From the NCBI GenBank assembly GCA_038131955.1, contig JAYPQK010000009.1, positions 248,001-312,000 on the forward strand: a DNA stretch of 64,000 nt. The letters run 5' to 3'. This DNA comes from SHAN690 sp038131955. GTDB lineage: Bacteria > Bacteroidota > Bacteroidia > Flavobacteriales_G > Salibacteraceae. Position numbers and translations under genes: made by a program. How positions within the stretch are numbered: position 1 is the first letter of the stretch; every line of letters begins with the position of its first letter. This document shows positions 1 through 9,123 of this stretch, piece after piece. Under the pieces are notes generated by a model, which saw only the letters and a list, made by a program, of their open reading frames with translations, was not told the origin of the DNA and did no database searches.

Positions 1-276
1 TGAACGACCAGTAGCTACAACGTACATCACTGATCTTTCACCGATCTTGCGACGGTCCTCCTTGACTTCAATGATCGCCTCACCAGCATCAAGCCAACCA
101 TAGCTTACCTCATATTCGAGACGTTCACCGCGTTTGAAAGCGTGATGTGGAGTCCTGGGCAATTGCATTACTTCCTCGGAGCTTGGTGTTGCGACTTCCT
201 GTCGCTCGAATTCAAAGACCGGGGCTGCTGCCTGAGCCGCTAACAGGGCGCCGGTGACGATCAAAGCATGTTTCAT
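1..276 (-). CDS. DUF3108 domain protein, partial (N-terminal part)
   Basis: The minus-strand frame opens with ATG at 276 and runs off the window edge, giving 92 codons. The product starts with a short signal-like segment (MKHALIVTGALLAAQAAA), so it is probably exported. Around residues 50-90 it reads FKRGERLEYEVSYGWLDAG followed by EAIIEV, which is the characteristic start of the DUF3108 family, a periplasmic/outer-membrane-associated family common in Bacteroidota. The role of the family is not established. The gene lies downstream of bioY on the same strand with a 46-bp gap and could be co-transcribed. The C-terminus is outside the window. Confidence 0.75.
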   Translation of the reverse strand, partial: MKHALIVTGALLAAQAAAPVFEFERQEVATPSSEEVMQLPRTPHHAFKRGERLEYEVSYGWLDAGEAIIEVKEDRRKIGERSVMYVVATGRS

Positions 277-322
277 GATCATAGGTTTTGCCTGAAGAAG
301 ACAAACCTTGTGCCAGATCGTT

Positions 323-850
323 TTATTGTTTGGAAAGCCCTGTTCGGATCGCGATTTCTGCGAGTCCTGAACCCATCACACTTTTAATAAGCAAACCAGG
401 TAGGAAGGGAGCTACATAGTCAGACCACGTCACGATACTGTCCGTTGCTAAGGCGATCCAGCTTAGTCCAGATATCATGATCAGAATATGCTGCGTAATG
501 AAGAGAATAAACAAGAAGATGAGCCGAGGTCCTTTTTGCAATGGAAGGATCAAGCCGGTGATAAGGTTGACGATCAAGAATGCAGTCAGAAATCCGAAGC
601 TCGAACCGGTCACGGTGTCAAATCCTCCTGCACCTCCCGAGAGAATAGGTGCTCCTAAGCATGCTGCGATTAGAAAGAGGCCTACACCCAAAGATGAATT
701 CTTCCAATCGAACACGATCGGAAGCAGGATCACCATCATGCTTTGAAGGGTAATAGGAACATCGATACCTGGCACGGGGATTTTGAATTGACCCGCAAGA
801 GAAAGCAAGACGATCGTGGCGAAGACCTCGAGGTAGTTTCTATACTTCAC
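323..850 (-). CDS. bioY: BioY family biotin transporter (ECF S component)
   Basis: About 175 residues of mostly hydrophobic protein with six probable membrane spans. The segment IPVPGIDVPITLQSM near residues 21-35 and the glycine-rich GAPILSGGAGGFDTVTGSS near residues 63-81 are hallmarks of BioY, the biotin-binding membrane subunit of energy-coupling factor transporters. I chose the GTG at 850-848 as start because it lies five bases after the leuS stop and gives the usual BioY length; upstream in-frame codons lie inside leuS and encode charged sequence. No EcfA or EcfT gene is nearby, so it either works alone or uses a shared energising module encoded elsewhere. Confidence 0.85.
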   Translation of the reverse strand: MKYRNYLEVFATIVLLSLAGQFKIPVPGIDVPITLQSMMVILLPIVFDWKNSSLGVGLFLIAACLGAPILSGGAGGFDTVTGSSFGFLTAFLIVNLITGLILPLQKGPRLIFLFILFITQHILIMISGLSWIALATDSIVTWSDYVAPFLPGLLIKSVMGSGLAEIAIRTGLSKQ

Positions 851-855
851 AAAGC

Positions 856-3456
856 CTATATCACCACATTCACGATTCGACCCGGTACCACGATGACCTT
901 CTTCGGAGCATTGCCCGCCAACCATTTCTGCGCTACTTCGTGGGCCAGCACCTCCTTCCCCACTTCTTCTCTTCCCATATCGGCAGGAAGTTCGATCTGG
1001 AATCGGGTCTTGCCATTAAAGGAAACCGGGTAGGTGATGGAGTCGTCCTTCAAATAGTCTTCATTGAAAATGGGCCAGGCAACTTCAGAGATCGAATCTT
1101 CATTTCCTAACCTCGACCACAGTTCTTCAGCGATGTGAGGAGCGTGACAGCTGACTAAGATCGTAAGTGGCTCGAGGATCTCGCGCTTCTTGCATTGGAG
1201 GTCGGTCAATTCATTCACGGCGACCATAAATGCACTAACAGGTGTATTGAAAGCGAAGCGATCCAAGTCCTCTGTGACCTTCTGGATGCACTTGTGCAAT
1301 GCTTTCAATTCATCCTTGTTTGCCTTTTCATCGGTCACGGCGAAGTCGTCTCCATTGTGATAGAGACGCCACAGTTTTCTCAAGAATTTGGAAACGCCTT
1401 CGATACCTTTTGTGTTCCAAGGCTTGTGCATTTCAATCGGGCCCAAGAACATTTCGTGGAGACGAAGAGCATCGGCTCCGTGCTCGGCGACCACATCGTC
1501 AGGGTTGACCACATTGCCGTAGCGCTTACTCATCTTCTGACCGTCCTCTGCTTGGATCATTCCTTGGTTGATCAGCTTGTTGGCGGGCTCATCGAATGGG
1601 AGGTAGCCCATATCGTGCAAAAACTTGGTCCAGAACCGGAAATAGAGAAGGTGGCCGGTCGCGTGTTCCGCTCCTCCCATGTACAGGTCGACCTGCTTCC
1701 AATAGCTCACGGCTTCTGCTGAGACAAATTCTTTCGCTCGAGTTTCCTTATTTCCCTCCATCATATAGCGGAGGTAATACCAGCTCGATCCGGCCCATCC
1801 GGGCATGGTGTTCAATTCGATAGGGAAGCCTTTTCCGTTCTCGATCACCTTTCCATTCTCGCGATCCCAGTTCCAGCGTGTAGCTCTCCCAAGAGGAGGG
1901 TCTCCGTCCTCCGTTGGCTTAAATTCATTGATCTCCGGCAGCACGATCGGGAGTTTATCCTCATCCATGGTGAACGGGATGTCGTCCCTGTAGTATATTG
2001 GAAACGGTTCACCCCAGTATCGTTGACGGCTGAATACGGCGTCGCGCAGTTTATAGTTGACCTTACGCTTTCCTATGCCTAGTTCTTCAATTCGATCGAT
2101 GATGGTTTGGATTGCTTGCGGAACCTGCATGCCATTCAGGAAGTCTGAATTGATCATGGTTCCATCCTTTCGCTCATCCGCTCCGTCGCTCACGTCTTGA
2201 CCCTCGATCACTGGTGTGATGGGAAGGTTAAAATGTCGAGCAAAGTCCCAGTCGCGTTGATCACCAGCCGGCACGGCCATTACGGCGCCCGTTCCATAAC
2301 CTGCAAGTACATAGTCTGCAATCCAGATGGGAACCTCGGTGTTGGTGATCGGGTTGATCGCATAAGCGCCGGTAAATGCTCCTGTTACCTTCTTGGTTTC
2401 CGACATTCGCTCGCGTTCTGAGCGCGACTTGGTATACTCTAAATAGGATGCTATTTCCTTTTTCTGATCGGAGCTCGTGATCTCGGATACCAATTCATGC
2501 TCAGGTGCGAGCACCATGAACGTAGCACCGAAGATGGTGTCAGGACGCGTCGTGAAAACCTCCACTTCTGCATCGTGATCCTTGACGGCAAAGCGTATCT
2601 GAGCACCTTGACTTCTTCCGATCCAGTTTCGTTGGATCTCTTTGAGTGAGTCGGTCCAGTCGATGGTGTCTAGTCCGTCTAGCAAGCGCTGTGCGTAGGC
2701 GGTGATCCTGAGCGACCACTGTTTCATTTTTCGTTGCTCCACGGGGTGTCCTCCACGTTCAGACACACCATTGACCACCTCATCATTAGCAAGTACAGTA
2801 CCAAGAGCGGGGCACCAGTTTACTACCGTTTCCGCCCGATAGGCCAGTCTGAATTTGAGTAGGATCTCACGCTGTTGCATGAAAGGGAATGCTTTCCATT
2901 CTTCTGCCGTGAAGTCTTGATAGTCATCGGCCACTGCGTTCAGGTTCGCTGTGCCTTCCGTTTCAAAATGCCGGATCAATGTCTCGATGGGCTCAGCCTT
3001 TTCGATGGCCTTGTTGTACCACGAGTGGAACAGTTTGATGAAGATCCATTGGGTCCAACGATAGAATTCCGGATCAGAAGTGTTGACCTGTCGAGACCAA
3101 TCAAAGGAGAAGCCTATGAGATCGAGTTGTTCACGATAACGATCGATGTTCTCCTGTGTGGTCTTGGCTGGATGCTGACCCGTTTGGATTGCATACTGCT
3201 CAGCAGGAAGACCAAAAGCATCATATCCCATTGGGTGCAAGACATTGAAGCCAAGGTGACGCTTGTATCGTGAAAAGATATCGCTGGCGATATAGCCTAA
3301 AGGGTGTCCGACATGGAGTCCGGATCCTGATGGATATGGGAACATGTCTAGAACATAGAATTTCTCTTTTTTAGAATTGTTCTGTGCGCGAAACGTTAGC
3401 TCTTGTTGCCATCGTGTTCTCCACTTCCTTTCGATACTGCTAAAATCGTACTCCAT
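856..3456 (-). CDS. leuS: Leucine--tRNA ligase
   Basis: Charges tRNA-Leu with leucine in the cytoplasm (class Ia synthetase). The class I signature is clear: PYPSGSGLHVGHPLGY at residues 40-55 (HIGH motif as HVGH) and GQKMSKRYGN near residue 640 (KMSKS motif). The editing domain motif TTRPDTIFG is near residue 302, and the C-terminal anticodon-binding region is present. At 866 residues it is full length. The ATG at 3456 is the natural start, as the sequence after it matches the family N-terminus (MEYDFSSIERKW). bioY follows five bases downstream, so the two are probably one transcript. Palindromes at 3487-3521 lie in its upstream region. Confidence 0.97.
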   Translation of the reverse strand: MEYDFSSIERKWRTRWQQELTFRAQNNSKKEKFYVLDMFPYPSGSGLHVGHPLGYIASDIFSRYKRHLGFNVLHPMGYDAFGLPAEQYAIQTGQHPAKTTQENIDRYREQLDLIGFSFDWSRQVNTSDPEFYRWTQWIFIKLFHSWYNKAIEKAEPIETLIRHFETEGTANLNAVADDYQDFTAEEWKAFPFMQQREILLKFRLAYRAETVVNWCPALGTVLANDEVVNGVSERGGHPVEQRKMKQWSLRITAYAQRLLDGLDTIDWTDSLKEIQRNWIGRSQGAQIRFAVKDHDAEVEVFTTRPDTIFGATFMVLAPEHELVSEITSSDQKKEIASYLEYTKSRSERERMSETKKVTGAFTGAYAINPITNTEVPIWIADYVLAGYGTGAVMAVPAGDQRDWDFARHFNLPITPVIEGQDVSDGADERKDGTMINSDFLNGMQVPQAIQTIIDRIEELGIGKRKVNYKLRDAVFSRQRYWGEPFPIYYRDDIPFTMDEDKLPIVLPEINEFKPTEDGDPPLGRATRWNWDRENGKVIENGKGFPIELNTMPGWAGSSWYYLRYMMEGNKETRAKEFVSAEAVSYWKQVDLYMGGAEHATGHLLYFRFWTKFLHDMGYLPFDEPANKLINQGMIQAEDGQKMSKRYGNVVNPDDVVAEHGADALRLHEMFLGPIEMHKPWNTKGIEGVSKFLRKLWRLYHNGDDFAVTDEKANKDELKALHKCIQKVTEDLDRFAFNTPVSAFMVAVNELTDLQCKKREILEPLTILVSCHAPHIAEELWSRLGNEDSISEVAWPIFNEDYLKDDSITYPVSFNGKTRFQIELPADMGREEVGKEVLAHEVAQKWLAGNAPKKVIVVPGRIVNVVI

Positions 3457-3486
3457 CAGGCCTTTAAATATTCGGCGCGAAGTTAG

Positions 3487-3521
3487 TGTTACTGTAACAT
3501 TTACGCAGCTTTTACGTAAAA
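3487..3521. promoter_or_regulatory. Two adjacent palindromes upstream of leuS
   Basis: TGTTACtGTAACA (3487-3499) is a perfect 6-bp inverted repeat with a one-base centre, and TTTTACGTAAAA (3510-3521) is a perfect 12-bp palindrome. Their centres are 22-23 bp apart, about two helical turns, the arrangement expected for dimeric regulator sites. They lie 31-65 bp upstream of the leuS start and about 210 bp upstream of the divergent broken adhesin gene. The binding protein is unknown and function is inferred from symmetry only. A short hairpin (TAGCG/CGCTA arms, 3657-3673) is the only other structure I see in the 3457-3728 gap. Confidence 0.35.
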
Positions 3522-3728
3522 CGCTTTGTAAGGAATTGTGGAGTGATCAGCAGGCAAAACTAACCTGACGAAAGCTGATCAATACCATGGTTCTGAGAAA
3601 GTTTGGTGTGTGGGATAATTGTAAATGTGCGTCCCCACAAACTGCTGTGAAACTCCTAGCGTCTTTGGCGCTAAGAGGATTGACTTATTTTTCACAGTAG
3701 CGAGTGAGGTCCGACTAAAGATGTGTTA

Positions 3729-6160
3729 ATGAAACGACTTTTCGCTTTTGGCTCCTTCGTGGTCCTTATGCTTCTGCTGACCACTGCTGTTCAGGCTCAG
3801 ATCAACATCTCCGGAGTGATCAACGAGGCTACTGCGGTAACGGGTGTTTCACAGCCCAATTGCTCCGATTGTAGTCCCACCTGTAAGGATACCATTTCTG
3901 TAAACGATGCATCCGCTTTTCAAGTAGGTGATCGCGCCTTGATCATTCAGATGAAGATACTTTCCCGGATGAACTCGAGGGTCACGACATGAATGGAAAT
4001 GGATTTGCGGACGCTACCAGTCCTGCAAATACCGGTGTGTCTGGTGGAACAACTGACCTCGACAATGATGGTCTGTTGGATGGATGGGATAACAATACAG
4101 CGAGTACAGACCCCACCAATGGCTCCGTTCTACCGAGCAATCACCCCGACGTGAATAACCCGGGTGGTGACCGAGACTGGAGGGAGTTTAAGGATACCGA
4201 TGGTGGTGGAATCTCTGATCACCTCGACCTTGATGATGACAACGATGGCGTTACTGATATCTTGGAATCGCAGGGTTATGATCCGGATGGAAATGAGGAC
4301 GGCGACGAGTTTCCTAACTGGCTGGATACAAGTGACGATGGCAGTGGAGATGGTAGCTTAACGGACTATACGGATGCCAATAACGATGGAATTCCGGATG
4401 TCTATGATTTTGATCGTGACGGTATTCCAAACCACTTGGATAAAGATTCAGACAATGACGGTATCGTGGATATCCTGGAAGCAGGAGGTACGGATGCGAA
4501 TCAGGATGGGGAGGTCGATTACCCAACTGCGGGTGATACTTCTAACATGGTTGATGCGGATAACGATGGTCTAGCTGATGCCTTAGACAACGTGGATAAC
4601 GGCAGCGGAGGTGGAGAGGTTACTTCTGGAACTCCACTTGCTAGACCGAATACCGATGGAACCGGAATGGTCGATATGATGGATATCGATTCTGACGGAG
4701 ATGGTATCATTGATAATATTGAAGCCCAAGCTACCACCGGTACACCACTGCAGGCGACAGCGGCTGATACCGATGGCGACGGTATTTCAGATGTATTTGA
4801 TCCGGATAACGGAGGTACCTATCTGACTCCGGTAGATACAGACAGCGATGGTGATGCCGACTATGTCGATACCGACTCAGATGATGACGGAGAATCTGAC
4901 CTCGTAGAAGGTTGGGATACGGATGGTGATGGTGTTGCGGATACCTCACCTGCCAACTCTGATACCGATGGTGATGGATTGGACAACAACTTTGATAATG
5001 TTGCTGGAATCAATGCTACAACGAACCCTTCAAACAATGGTCAAGATGCCTTGGACTTCCCGAATAAGGATGATGGAACAAGCGAGCGTGATTGGCGCGA
5101 GGCTCCTTGTGCTGGAGGCTCAGTTGTCCTAGCTCCTACAAATGGCATTTCGTCACTTTCAGACTTCTGTCAGACTGACGCAGATTGGACCTACTATTAT
5201 GATCCGTTGGATCCAACTGAGCTTTTGTTTGCTATCGAGCATAAACCTGCCGGAGGCAATACAAATGACTTTTCGGTATCGGTTTCATTGACAGTGTCTA
5301 GTGATCCACAAACCGAAGCAGGAGTTTACAGCGCTACAGATATTCCGAATAAGGACGCCACCTTCGTCATGGGACGCTATTGGAATATTTCCTTGAGCTC
5401 GGGTTCATTGAACGGTAACTTGAATGTCAAGTTCTTCTACGATCAGGCAGACGCAGATACCCTAGTTGATGTGGCTCAGCGATGGAATGCAGACTACGCA
5501 AACAGTACCGGGTTCGTCTCCGGACTCAGATGGTTTGCGGTCGATTCCGGAACATTCGATCCGGGTTCTGCTGACTTGACCGATGAGGGAATTGCTAATG
5601 CTACTCAGTTGTTCCCAACCGCTACAGGTACGGAAGATGGATTCAACTTTGCCCAGTTCAGCCTCTCGTCGTTTACAGGAGGTGGTCTAGGCTATAGCGT
5701 TGGAACAAACTCGGTTATTCTTCCTGTCGAATTGCTTACGTTCGATGCAGAGGTAGTTAGCAATGACCTGGTGAAGTTGGAGTGGTCTACCGCGAGTGAG
5801 GTGAACAATGATTTCTTCTCCATTGAATGATCTGCGGACCTGAGAAATTGGGGTCAGATCGGAAAGGTATACGGGGTTGGGAATTCCTCCGTGCAGCAGG
5901 ATTATGACTTCTATGATACGGAGCCGTTGTATGGTTATTCATACTATAGACTTCGACAGGTGGACTTCAATGGCGACGACGAATTGAGTGAGACGCGAAC
6001 GATTCTGATCGGAGGCGACCCACACCCTTCAGATCTATTGATCTATCCAAACCCATCAAACGGATCGATTTTCATTCGTTCGGGAGTCGATCAAACGGTC
6101 CTCTTGAGATTGCGCAATTCTGTTGGGCAGGAGATCGATGTTTTGGTGATCACGGACTAA
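3729..6160 (+). pseudogene. T9SS-sorted thrombospondin type 3 repeat adhesin, broken
   Basis: Opens with a signal peptide (MKRLFAFGSFVVLMLLLTTA then VQAQ) and a segment typical of large Bacteroidota surface proteins (VNDASAFQVGDRALIIQMK). Around 3955 the homology jumps from frame 3 to frame 2 into calcium-binding thrombospondin type 3 repeats (many DxDxDG units, about 4040-5000), suggesting an internal deletion with frameshift. A TGA at 5828-5830 interrupts the next domain exactly where relatives read FFxIERSADLxNW, and the same frame stays open after it. The C-terminal sorting domain begins (LLIYPNPSNGSIFIRSG) but stops at 6160, about 40 residues short. Three independent lesions argue for a real pseudogene. 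The first fragment's ATG is 3729; an upstream GTG at 3723 is less likely. Confidence 0.85.
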
Positions 6161-6194
6161 TAGGGGTCTGAGTGGTACTTACTACTTTCGCGCC

Positions 6195-6494
6195 ATGATC
6201 ATTTACAACGTTACTGTCAAGGTAGATAACGAAGCCCATGATGAGTGGCTGGATTGGATGCGTTCCAAACATATTCCTGACGTTATGTCCACGGGTAAAT
6301 TCGTGGACCATCAAATGGCGAAGGTGCTGGTAGATGATACCGACGGGATTACCTATGCCATCCAGTATAAATGTGAGACCATGGATCATCTGGAGGCATA
6401 TCAACGAGAACATGCACCTGCTTTGCAACAAGAACACGCCGAGCGCTACAAGGATCGATTTGTTGCCTTTCGCACCTTGCTTGAATTGGTTTGA
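6195..6494 (+). CDS. DUF4286 family protein
   Basis: A 99-residue soluble protein starting MIIYNVTVKVDN, with the pattern VTVKVD..AHDEWLDWMRSKHIPDVM that defines DUF4286, a small ferredoxin-like-fold family seen in Bacteroidota. No catalytic role is known to me. Its stop TGA overlaps the ATG of the next gene (rsmA) by one base, so the two are translationally coupled, and the pair rsmA/DUF4286 is a plausible conserved neighbour set. The closely preceding sequence TACTTTCG (6182-6189) resembles a degenerate -7 element. Confidence 0.85.
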   Translation: MIIYNVTVKVDNEAHDEWLDWMRSKHIPDVMSTGKFVDHQMAKVLVDDTDGITYAIQYKCETMDHLEAYQREHAPALQQEHAERYKDRFVAFRTLLELV

Positions 6495-7264
6495 TGAAGG
6501 GACCAGTTAGGGCGAAGAAGCACCTCGGTCAGCATTTTCTTCGAAACGAAAATGTGGCGAAAGCCATTGTTGAGGGTCTGCCAGCCTCGGTGGATGATGC
6601 CGTAGTGATCGAGGTAGGTCCGGGGGATGGTGTATTGTCCAAATACCTGCTGGCCAGATATTCTAATGTCCGCCTTTTTGATGTGGATGAGGAGTCGATT
6701 CAATACCTGAAGCGGCAGTTTCCGATGCATGTCGATCAGATTTATCTTCAAGATTTTCTGAGCTATGATCTAAGTGGGCCCCACTGGATCATCGGTAATT
6801 TCCCCTACAACATATCTTCTCAGATCGTTTTCAAGATCCTAGACCATCGCGATGATGTGAGTGGAATGGTGGGTATGTTTCAAAAGGAGGTAGCCCAGCG
6901 TATCGCTTCGAAGGAGGGCTCGAAAGTCTATGGCATCCTCAGTGTGTTGACCCAATTGTACTTCGAAGTAGAGTACCTCTTTGATGTGGAGGCATTGAAC
7001 TTTGATCCGCCACCAAAAGTAGTGTCTGGTGTCATTCGAATGACCAAGAAGAAGGATGTGACGATCGAGTGTGATGAAAAGCAGTTGTTTTCGTTGGTGA
7101 AGCGTTCATTCAACCAGCGTAGAAAGATGCTTCGTAAATCATTGAAGGATCTGATACCCGAGCAAGTTCCCGAGGATCTTGTTCCCTTCTTGACCCTACG
7201 TCCCGAACAGTTGAGTCCTAATGATTTCATCACATTGACTCGGGCTCTAGCACCGTCTAAATAA
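6494..7264 (+). CDS. rsmA: 16S rRNA (adenine1518-N6/adenine1519-N6)-dimethyltransferase RsmA
   Basis: Dimethylates two adjacent adenines in the 3' terminal hairpin of 16S rRNA during small-subunit maturation (KsgA/RsmA family), using S-adenosylmethionine. Visible motifs: the N-terminal AKKHLGQHFL, the SAM-binding VIEVGPGDGVLS near residue 40, and the catalytic NFPYNIS near residue 100. At about 256 residues it is full length. I use the ATG at 6494, which overlaps the DUF4286 stop (TGATG); the preceding TTG is inside that gene. mgtE follows 28 bp later on the same strand. Confidence 0.96.
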   Translation: MKGPVRAKKHLGQHFLRNENVAKAIVEGLPASVDDAVVIEVGPGDGVLSKYLLARYSNVRLFDVDEESIQYLKRQFPMHVDQIYLQDFLSYDLSGPHWIIGNFPYNISSQIVFKILDHRDDVSGMVGMFQKEVAQRIASKEGSKVYGILSVLTQLYFEVEYLFDVEALNFDPPPKVVSGVIRMTKKKDVTIECDEKQLFSLVKRSFNQRRKMLRKSLKDLIPEQVPEDLVPFLTLRPEQLSPNDFITLTRALAPSK

Positions 7265-7267
7265 TCT

Positions 7268-7275
7268 TACTTTTG
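7268..7275 (+). promoter_or_regulatory. Candidate Bacteroidota -7 promoter element for mgtE
   Basis: TACTTTTG matches the TAnnTTTG -7 consensus of the main sigma factor in Bacteroidota and sits 18 bp before the mgtE ATG. I see no clear TTTG at the -33 position, which would fall inside the end of rsmA, so support rests on the -7 box and its placement. Confidence 0.4.
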
Positions 7276-7292
7276 ATCGCAATCCGGCGATC

Positions 7293-8645
7293 ATGCAATT
7301 CGAACTTACAAGGGAATATCTGGATGACTTGAAGGAAGCCATCGTCCGCAACGACGAGTTGGCTCTGATCGAGTTGGTCCAAGACTTGCACCCGGCGGAC
7401 CTCGGAGAGATCATTGGTGCCTTGGCTACCAGTGATGCATCGGTTCTTTATAAGGTCCTCGACGCAGATCGTGCTTCAGATGTTCTGACCTACATGGACG
7501 AGGATAGGCGGAATAAATTTCTGGCCTCTCTCTCATCCAAGGAGATCGCTGAGCAGCTGATCGATAACCTCGACAGTGATGATGCAGCCGACATGCTTAA
7601 CCTTTTTCCGCAAGAGCAGAAGGAAGAGATTATCTCTCTTCTCGAGGATAAGCAACAGGCTCAGGATATCGTTGACCTTCTGCACTACGAAGAAGGCACG
7701 GCGGGTGCCCTCATGGCGAAGGAATTGATCCAGGTGAACATCAACTGGACCGTTTCCACATCCGTCAAGGAGATGCGCAAACAAGCGGAGGCGATTGAGC
7801 ACGTCTACACCGTTTACGTGGTAGATGATGAGGGCTGTTTGGTAGGTCGACTCCCGATCAAGCGACTCCTTCTGACTCCTTTAAAGACCAAGATCGCAGA
7901 TATCTACGACCCCAAAATCCGATCCGTTCGGGTGGATGAGGACCAGGAAGAGATCGCCAGCATGATGGAGCGTTACGACTTGGTAGCGCTGCCTGTAGTG
8001 GACGAATTAGGTCACTTGCTCGGGCGAATTACCATTGATGACGTTGTGGATGTGATCAAAGAAGAGGCAGAGCGTGACTATGCACTCGCTTCTGGTATCT
8101 CGGGTGATGTGGCTTCTACCGACAATGTCTTCCGTTTGACAAGGGCTAGACTTCCTTGGTTGCTGATCGGTCTGATCGGTGGAGTACTTGGGGCGCGTGT
8201 GATCGAAATCTACGAGGGAGATCTTCAATTGTATCCTGAGATGGCTTTCTTCATTCCACTCATCGCGGCGATGGGAGGAAATGCCGGCGTTCAGTCTTCG
8301 GCTATCATTGTTCAAGGCTTGGCGAATAAGTCCATGGGCATTACCGGGATCATGTCGAAACTGGGAAAAGAACTCATGGTAGGTCTGCTGAACGGACTGG
8401 TATGTGCCATTTTGATCTTGATTTACAACATCATCTTCAGTGACTCTCTTGATCTTAGCTATACGGTCAGCGTGGCCTTGTTGAGCGTCATCGTGATCGC
8501 TACACTCTTTGGGACTTTTGTGCCTCTCGTTTTGGATAAGTATGAGATCGACCCTGCGCTTGCTACCGGACCCTTCATCACGACCGTCAATGACGTTTTA
8601 GGTCTGTTCATCTACTTCCTGATCGGCCATCTCCTCTATATTTAA
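7293..8645 (+). CDS. mgtE: Magnesium transporter MgtE
   Basis: Gated Mg2+ channel of the inner membrane, 450 residues. Domains in order: the N-terminal superhelical MgtE_N domain (about 1-125, with the LHPADLGEIIGAL motif), a pair of CBS domains (about 130-255, including YDLVALPVVDELGHLLGRIT) that sense cytosolic Mg2+, a connecting helix, and five C-terminal membrane helices (about 285-450). The pore-region PLIAAMGGNAGVQSS is well preserved. The length matches the family. It starts at the ATG 18 bp after a -7-like box and ends four bases before the next gene. Confidence 0.95.
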   Translation: MQFELTREYLDDLKEAIVRNDELALIELVQDLHPADLGEIIGALATSDASVLYKVLDADRASDVLTYMDEDRRNKFLASLSSKEIAEQLIDNLDSDDAADMLNLFPQEQKEEIISLLEDKQQAQDIVDLLHYEEGTAGALMAKELIQVNINWTVSTSVKEMRKQAEAIEHVYTVYVVDDEGCLVGRLPIKRLLLTPLKTKIADIYDPKIRSVRVDEDQEEIASMMERYDLVALPVVDELGHLLGRITIDDVVDVIKEEAERDYALASGISGDVASTDNVFRLTRARLPWLLIGLIGGVLGARVIEIYEGDLQLYPEMAFFIPLIAAMGGNAGVQSSAIIVQGLANKSMGITGIMSKLGKELMVGLLNGLVCAILILIYNIIFSDSLDLSYTVSVALLSVIVIATLFGTFVPLVLDKYEIDPALATGPFITTVNDVLGLFIYFLIGHLLYI

Positions 8646-8649
8646 AACC

Positions 8650-9123
8650 ATGAGGTTTCTTCTCGTTTTAACCATACTTTGTACAAGTCTTGCGGGCTCT
8701 GCGCAAGGACGAAAGATGCCGCCCATTAGTTTCAAAGCGAACTCGGTGGAGTATGCGGATGCAAATCGTACATACACCGAAACCGGGAGCTACACGCAAG
8801 CGGATACCCTTATCGATGAGGTTATCATCAGCACGCTGGTCAAGATCATGGAGATGAACCCAGGTTTGGTCGTTCAGCTCTCAGGTCATGCCGACGTTGA
8901 AGAAGATCCGGAGCTTGGCTTTGAGCGCGCCATGAAGGTGAGGGATGCACTGATAAAGAAAGGAATACCGCTAAAGCGATTGGAAGTTGTCAATTTTGGT
9001 ATGGATGTACCCATCTTGAGCGATGAGGTCATTCGCAGCCTGCCTACCAAGGTTGAGCAGGATCTGGCTCGTCAAAAGAATAGGAGGGTAGAGGTCAGCG
9101 TACTTAGAACCGACGCCGAATGA
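8650..9123 (+). CDS. OmpA-like peptidoglycan-binding domain protein
   Basis: A 157-residue exported protein: signal peptide (about residues 1-19, ending GSAQ) followed by one OmpA C-terminal-like domain. The domain is recognised by VVQLSGHADVEEDPELG (the usual G-H-x-D segment), the ERAMKVRDALIKKGIP helix and the final RQKNRRVEVSV strand. Such domains bind the diaminopimelate of peptidoglycan. There is no beta-barrel or lipobox, so it is probably periplasmic. It is four bases after mgtE and its stop overlaps the ATG of the dehydrogenase gene (ATGA), which suggests one transcript. Confidence 0.8.
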   Translation: MRFLLVLTILCTSLAGSAQGRKMPPISFKANSVEYADANRTYTETGSYTQADTLIDEVIISTLVKIMEMNPGLVVQLSGHADVEEDPELGFERAMKVRDALIKKGIPLKRLEVVNFGMDVPILSDEVIRSLPTKVEQDLARQKNRRVEVSVLRTDAE

